From assembly GCF_000298175.1 (NCBI RefSeq), contig NZ_BAGZ01000021.1:1-64000 (forward strand): a stretch of DNA of 64,000 bases, read 5' to 3'. The notes beneath the pieces were generated by a model, which saw only the letters and a list, made by a program, of their open reading frames with translations, searched no databases and had not been told where the DNA came from. The first letter of the stretch is position 1. Each line of letters starts with the position of its first letter. This document shows, piece by piece, positions 63,314 through 64,000 of the stretch. The position numbers were made by a program, and so were the translations under genes. The stretch comes from Austwickia chelonae NBRC 105200 (GTDB lineage Bacteria > Actinomycetota > Actinomycetes > Actinomycetales > Dermatophilaceae).

Positions 63314-64000
63314 GTGGCTCGCCCACGACCGGGGTGGCGCTCGACCAGAGTGCCGCCCCGGTCGACGGGGGCCGCACACAGGGCGGAAAACCTTCCGCCG
63401 ACAGCGATATCGCGTCAGAAAATCGGGTGAACCCGGTCGTCTTCGCCGGGTCCATCATCGGTGTCCTCGCCGTCGCCGGGGCGGCGATCATCGCCCCGGA
63501 GACCACCGGCCGGATCATCACCGACCTGGTCAACGCCACGGCGGGCGCCTTCGGTTGGTTCTACATCCTGCTGGGCACGGCCGTGGTGGCCTTCGTGATC
63601 CTGCTGGGTGTCTCCCGTTACGGCCGTATCAAACTGGGCCCTGACCATGCCCGGCCGGAGTTCTCCACCTTCTCCTGGGCGGCGATGCTCTTCGCCGCAG
63701 GTATCGGCACCGACCTCATGTTCTTCTCGGTGGCCGAACCGGTCACCCAATATCTGACCCCGCCCCGGGGCGCGGGCAGCACCCTGGAGGCCGCCGAGCA
63801 GGCCCCGGTGTGGACGCTCTTCCACTACGGGATCACCGGGTGGGGGATGTACTGCCTGATGGGCATGGCCCTGGGCTATTTCGCCTACCGCCGTCACCAG
63901 CCGTTGGCCGTCCGGTCCGCGCTGGTCCCGGTCTTCGGTTCCCGGATGGACGGCCCGTTGGGGCATGTGGTCGACGTGGCCGCTGTCCTGGGCACCATCT
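63310..64000 (+). CDS. betT: BCCT-family choline/betaine transporter (3' cut off)
   Basis: At least 230 residues are in the window. The sequence opens with a hydrophilic N-terminus of about 38 residues, then helices [20 protein letters not shown] and [21 protein letters not shown], and the BCCT hallmark [29 protein letters not shown], then [24 protein letters not shown]. It imports choline or betaine driven by H+ or Na+. GTG 63310 overlaps the betA stop. The window ends at [12 protein letters not shown], so its C-terminus is unknown. Confidence 0.92.
   Translation, partial: MSGSPTTGVALDQSAAPVDGGRTQGGKPSADSDIASENRVNPVVFAGSIIGVLAVAGAAIIAPETTGRIITDLVNATAGAFGWFYILLGTAVVAFVILLGVSRYGRIKLGPDHARPEFSTFSWAAMLFAAGIGTDLMFFSVAEPVTQYLTPPRGAGSTLEAAEQAPVWTLFHYGITGWGMYCLMGMALGYFAYRRHQPLAVRSALVPVFGSRMDGPLGHVVDVAAVLGTI

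Overview
The window is chromosomal DNA of a high-GC Gram-positive bacterium (Actinomycetota), most likely in or near the Micrococcales. The evidence is strong G/C third-position bias, many GTG starts with purine-rich ribosome binding sites, a mycothiol-dependent formaldehyde dehydrogenase, an Rv0909/MT0933-type protein, and GC-rich hairpins without long T tails as terminators. The genus cannot be fixed from the sequence alone.

Left part (1-25 kb). The window opens inside a type I-E CRISPR array: 15 complete 28-nt repeats, with no cas genes in view. Next is a Panacea-antitoxin/Doc-toxin module whose toxin has a one-base deletion in its Fic motif. Housekeeping and catabolic genes follow: adenosine deaminase, a PLP enzyme, a MacB-type ABC exporter coupled to a tiny lipoprotein-like peptide gene, mscR plus a metallo-hydrolase, an M20 amidohydrolase, a Cu/Zn superoxide dismutase lipoprotein, a BadF-type sugar kinase, a TetR regulator divergent from oleate hydratase, a broken PIN toxin with its HTH partner, and a dicarboxylate/amino-acid symporter. 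At 20.6-24.2 kb a lantibiotic-immunity-like ABC transporter is co-transcribed with a BlaI repressor and an M56 (BlaR1-like) protease.

Middle part (25-34.4 kb). metB is followed by a decayed accessory zone (26.8-29.2 kb) with a UmuC tail remnant, an intact MazEF-like pair behind a perfect palindrome, an IS630 transposase remnant and a degraded transporter-like stretch. Then come secreted or lipid-anchored proteins of unknown role and a stand-alone A-T-TE NRPS-like synthetase that lacks the usual alpha-amino-acid-binding Asp.

Right part (34.5-64 kb). A complete potassium-uptake operon (DUF4118 protein, kdpF-A-B-C-D-E) runs into a second two-component system, a DUF418 membrane protein and an epoxide-hydrolase-like enzyme. 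A cupin/methyltransferase pair lies behind a possible DtxR/IdeR iron box. After an EamA transporter come a LacI regulator divergent from a nucleoside hydrolase, and then a single ORF fusing a CodB-like permease to a DUF917 protein. A GIY-YIG protein and a bPH-domain membrane pair precede a glycine-betaine operon (betB with a roughly 300-residue disordered tail, betA, and a BCCT transporter cut by the window end).

Themes: purine and pyrimidine salvage (add, nucleoside hydrolase, CodB-DUF917), osmotic and ion homeostasis (kdp, bet), envelope stress or antimicrobial-peptide defence (two ABC systems), and at least three toxin-antitoxin modules, two with frameshifted toxins.
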